Shown here piece after piece: positions 62,394 to 64,000 of a stretch of DNA of 64,000 nucleotides. This stretch comes from JADFGZ01 sp965222345 (GTDB taxonomy: Bacteria; Acidobacteriota; Terriglobia; 2-12-FULL-54-10), in contig CBDCTS010000002.1 in the NCBI GenBank assembly GCA_965222345.1, positions 62,001-126,000 on the forward strand, in the 5' to 3' direction. Numbering within the stretch: the stretch's first letter is position 1; every line of letters begins with the position of its first letter. Made by a program: the position numbers and the translations under genes. A model generated the notes under the pieces. It saw only the letters and a list, made by a program, of their open reading frames with translations. It was not told where the DNA came from and did not search any database.

Positions 62394-63170
62394 TCAAAAT
62401 TGAAACATCTCCGTCGGTTCCTTCTGCGAGCTAACCACCAGCCGGATTTTGCGCGCGGTTTGCTCCCCCAGCGCCGAGGCCGCCGCCAGTAGCGCGATCT
62501 CCGGGTGGTTGTTCCACTCGCTTAAATGGGCCAGCACCAGCACCTGCGCTGTGCCGTCAAAGTCGTTGCTCAGGAACTCTCCGAGCGAGTGGTTCGAGAG
62601 ATGCCCGTCCCGGCTCATCACCCGCTGCTTGACAAACCAGGGGTACGGTCCATTCTTTAGCATATCCAGGTCGTGGTTGGACTCCATCACCAGGCAATGG
62701 CAGCCGCTGAGGTAGTATTTTACATTCTCCGGGATGTAGCCCAGGTCGGTCACTACCGCCACGCGCATCCCGGCCGAGGCAAGACAATATCCCACGGGAT
62801 CGGCGGCATCATGGGGAATGGTAAATGGGTCGATGGCGAGGTCTCCGATCTCGAAGCGTTTTCCGGCCTGTATGGTTTCCACCGCCGGTAGTTTGATCCG
62901 CGGCGGCAGCACGGACTGCGTCTGGGAAGAAACGTAAACCGGGATACGGAATTGGTTTGCCAGGCGAGCCAGGCCGTTGATGTGATCCGAGTGTTCGTGG
63001 GTAACCAGAATTCCCTGCAGAGTTTCCGGCTTCTCGCCGATACTGGCCAGCCGCCGCGCCGTTTCCCGTGCGCTGAGTCCGGCGTCGATCAGGAGCTTGA
63101 CCCGCTCTGTCGCCAGGAAGGTGCAGTTGCCGGAACTGCCGCTTCCCAACACGGCCACGCGAATGCTGAT
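62394..63170 (-). CDS. Metallo-beta-lactamase-fold hydrolase (YycJ/WalJ-like)
   Basis: About 258 residues: VAVLGSGSSGNCTFLATERV, LIDAGLSARETARRLASIG, the HxHxDH motif VTHEHSDHINGLARLA, FTIPHDAADPVGYCLASAGM, VVTDLGYIPENV and VLAHLSEWNN. All metal ligands of the family are there. The family is proposed to act as exonucleases or phosphodiesterases. The reading start is unusual: AGGAGG (63180-63175) is four bases from an ATC (63170) that continues ISIRVAVLGSGS, whereas the first GTG (63158) is 16 bases away. No ATG is available. Confidence 0.9.
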   Translation of the reverse strand: MSIRVAVLGSGSSGNCTFLATERVKLLIDAGLSARETARRLASIGEKPETLQGILVTHEHSDHINGLARLANQFRIPVYVSSQTQSVLPPRIKLPAVETIQAGKRFEIGDLAIDPFTIPHDAADPVGYCLASAGMRVAVVTDLGYIPENVKYYLSGCHCLVMESNHDLDMLKNGPYPWFVKQRVMSRDGHLSNHSLGEFLSNDFDGTAQVLVLAHLSEWNNHPEIALLAAASALGEQTARKIRLVVSSQKEPTEMFQF

Positions 63171-63278
63171 GGTTCCTCCTGCGAATCTCCCAAAAATTCC
63201 CGGACAACTCCTCGCGGCGGACGGTCCGTCACGCCTTCGGCAAAGCTGCTGTGCGCAACACCAAGGTGCTCCCCAAGC

Positions 63279-64000
63279 TTAACAGGCCAGCATTTCCCTG
63301 CCGATCTTGAGTCCGTCCAGCCTGCCGAGAACGGTAAGAGCTATGTCGTCGGTCCGGAAAAACTTCCGGGCGATCTCTCTTAGATCTTCGGCAGTGACGG
63401 CTTCGATCTTAGCAATAATTTCATCCAGAGTGAAGAATCTGCCGAAATTCATATGCTGGCGGGTCAGGTTGGACATGCGGCTGCCGGTCGATTCCAGGCT
63501 CAACATCAGGCTTCCCTTGAGATGGTCTTTGGCCCGGCGCAACTCCTCCGGATCAACCGCCTTTTCTTTCAGCTCCCGGAACTCCTGAATGATGCTGTTC
63601 ACCACCTGGGAGGCTGTTTCCGGCGAAGTGGCGGCGTAAGCGAAAAGACATCCGGTGTCTTTGTAGGAAACCACTTCGGAAAACACTGCGTAGGCGAGGC
63701 CTTGTTTTTCGCGGATGTTTTGGAATAGACGGGAACTCATGCCGCCGCCAAGAAGGGTGTTTAGCACATGGCACGCAAACCGTCCGTCGTGCGACATTGG
63801 ATAAGAAGGCACCCCCAGACAGAGATGTACCTGTTCGAGCGATTGCTTGTCGCGCAAGGTGATCCTGGAATGGGTGGCCGGCTTGGGGTCCGTCAGTTGC
63901 ATTTCCTGCTTCTTTAAGGCTGAAAAACGCTGTTCGGCCATATTCGCCAGCTGGTCATGCTCCAGGTGTCCGGCGGCGGAAATGACAATGTTGTTCGGCC
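63279..64000 (-). CDS. M16 (insulinase) family peptidase, C-terminal part, cut by window edge
   Basis: The frame is open to the right edge, so the N-terminal HxxEH domain is outside. Visible are SYPMSHDGRFACHVLNTLLG, GMSSRLFQNIREKQGLAYAV (the RxxxY-like M16 C-domain pattern), SLESTGSRMSNLTRQHMNFG and DDIALTVLGRLDGLKIGREM. This is the C-terminal half of a processing-peptidase-like protein. It cannot be told from an inactive subunit without the missing part. Confidence 0.9.
   Translation of the reverse strand, partial: PNNIVISAAGHLEHDQLANMAEQRFSALKKQEMQLTDPKPATHSRITLRDKQSLEQVHLCLGVPSYPMSHDGRFACHVLNTLLGGGMSSRLFQNIREKQGLAYAVFSEVVSYKDTGCLFAYAATSPETASQVVNSIIQEFRELKEKAVDPEELRRAKDHLKGSLMLSLESTGSRMSNLTRQHMNFGRFFTLDEIIAKIEAVTAEDLREIARKFFRTDDIALTVLGRLDGLKIGREMLAC

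Overview
This is a GC-rich bacterial chromosome segment. The most likely source is an Acidobacteriota member. The reasons are a TonB receptor with an N-terminal carboxypeptidase-regulatory-like domain, a UbiA-type prenyltransferase of the kind seen in futalosine-menaquinone bacteria, an EF-P with a PGN loop tip, NHL-repeat proteins, and abundant dispersed palindromic intergenic repeats. The phylum is an inference; there is no rRNA or tRNA gene here to confirm it.

Layout. 1-160 is the end of an insertion sequence (transposase N-terminus plus terminal repeats). 181-9063 holds an NHL beta-propeller protein split by an in-frame TGA, a TonB-dependent receptor, a lipoprotein amidohydrolase and a UbiD-family decarboxylase. 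9251-9789 is a small unknown ORF with an internal 58-bp duplication. 9889-23745 is a minus-strand phage-derived module: SleB-type endolysin fused to a lipoprotein-like part, small genes of Mu-like type, Mu-like gp27/gp28 terminase, a tail assembly protein, a short tape measure, lambda/GTA-like tail-tip proteins and a large tail-associated protein. It has no portal, protease, scaffold or capsid gene. The blocks are separated by copies of a palindromic repeat, and a tandem cluster of that repeat sits exactly where the head genes should be.

23998-30896 is a housekeeping run: rplU-rpmA-obgE-nadD-rsfS-rlmH-accD-folC-plsC, with GTGA, TGATG and similar overlaps. 31022-34605 has an ornithine cyclodeaminase-like gene, a 3D-domain exported protein and a dicarboxylate symporter. 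34766-35161 is a gene graveyard (VapB/VapC remnant and helicase fragment) beside ssrA (tmRNA, 35295-35646), a classic integration site. 35964-40869 has a Slt-type lytic transglycosylase, an aminotransferase, a small unknown gene and rdgB. 40869-45403 is a single-chain type IIG restriction-modification enzyme followed by a small methyltransferase. 45538-47332 is a SoxC-like molybdoenzyme with a c-type cytochrome. 47415-63158 is mostly housekeeping and envelope genes: nadE, an S41-family protein that has lost its catalytic Ser and Lys, efp, aminopeptidase P, two divergent membrane glycosyltransferases, UbiA, larB, a metallophosphoesterase, purB and a metallo-beta-lactamase-fold protein. An M16 peptidase runs off the right edge.

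The most notable items are the headless phage tail/terminase module with its repeat-marked deletion point, the endolysin-lipoprotein fusion, the catalytically dead S41 protein, the decayed toxin-antitoxin/helicase remnants at ssrA, and a TGA followed by a hairpin that loosely resembles a bacterial SECIS. Family names come from recognising motifs by eye; no database search was run.
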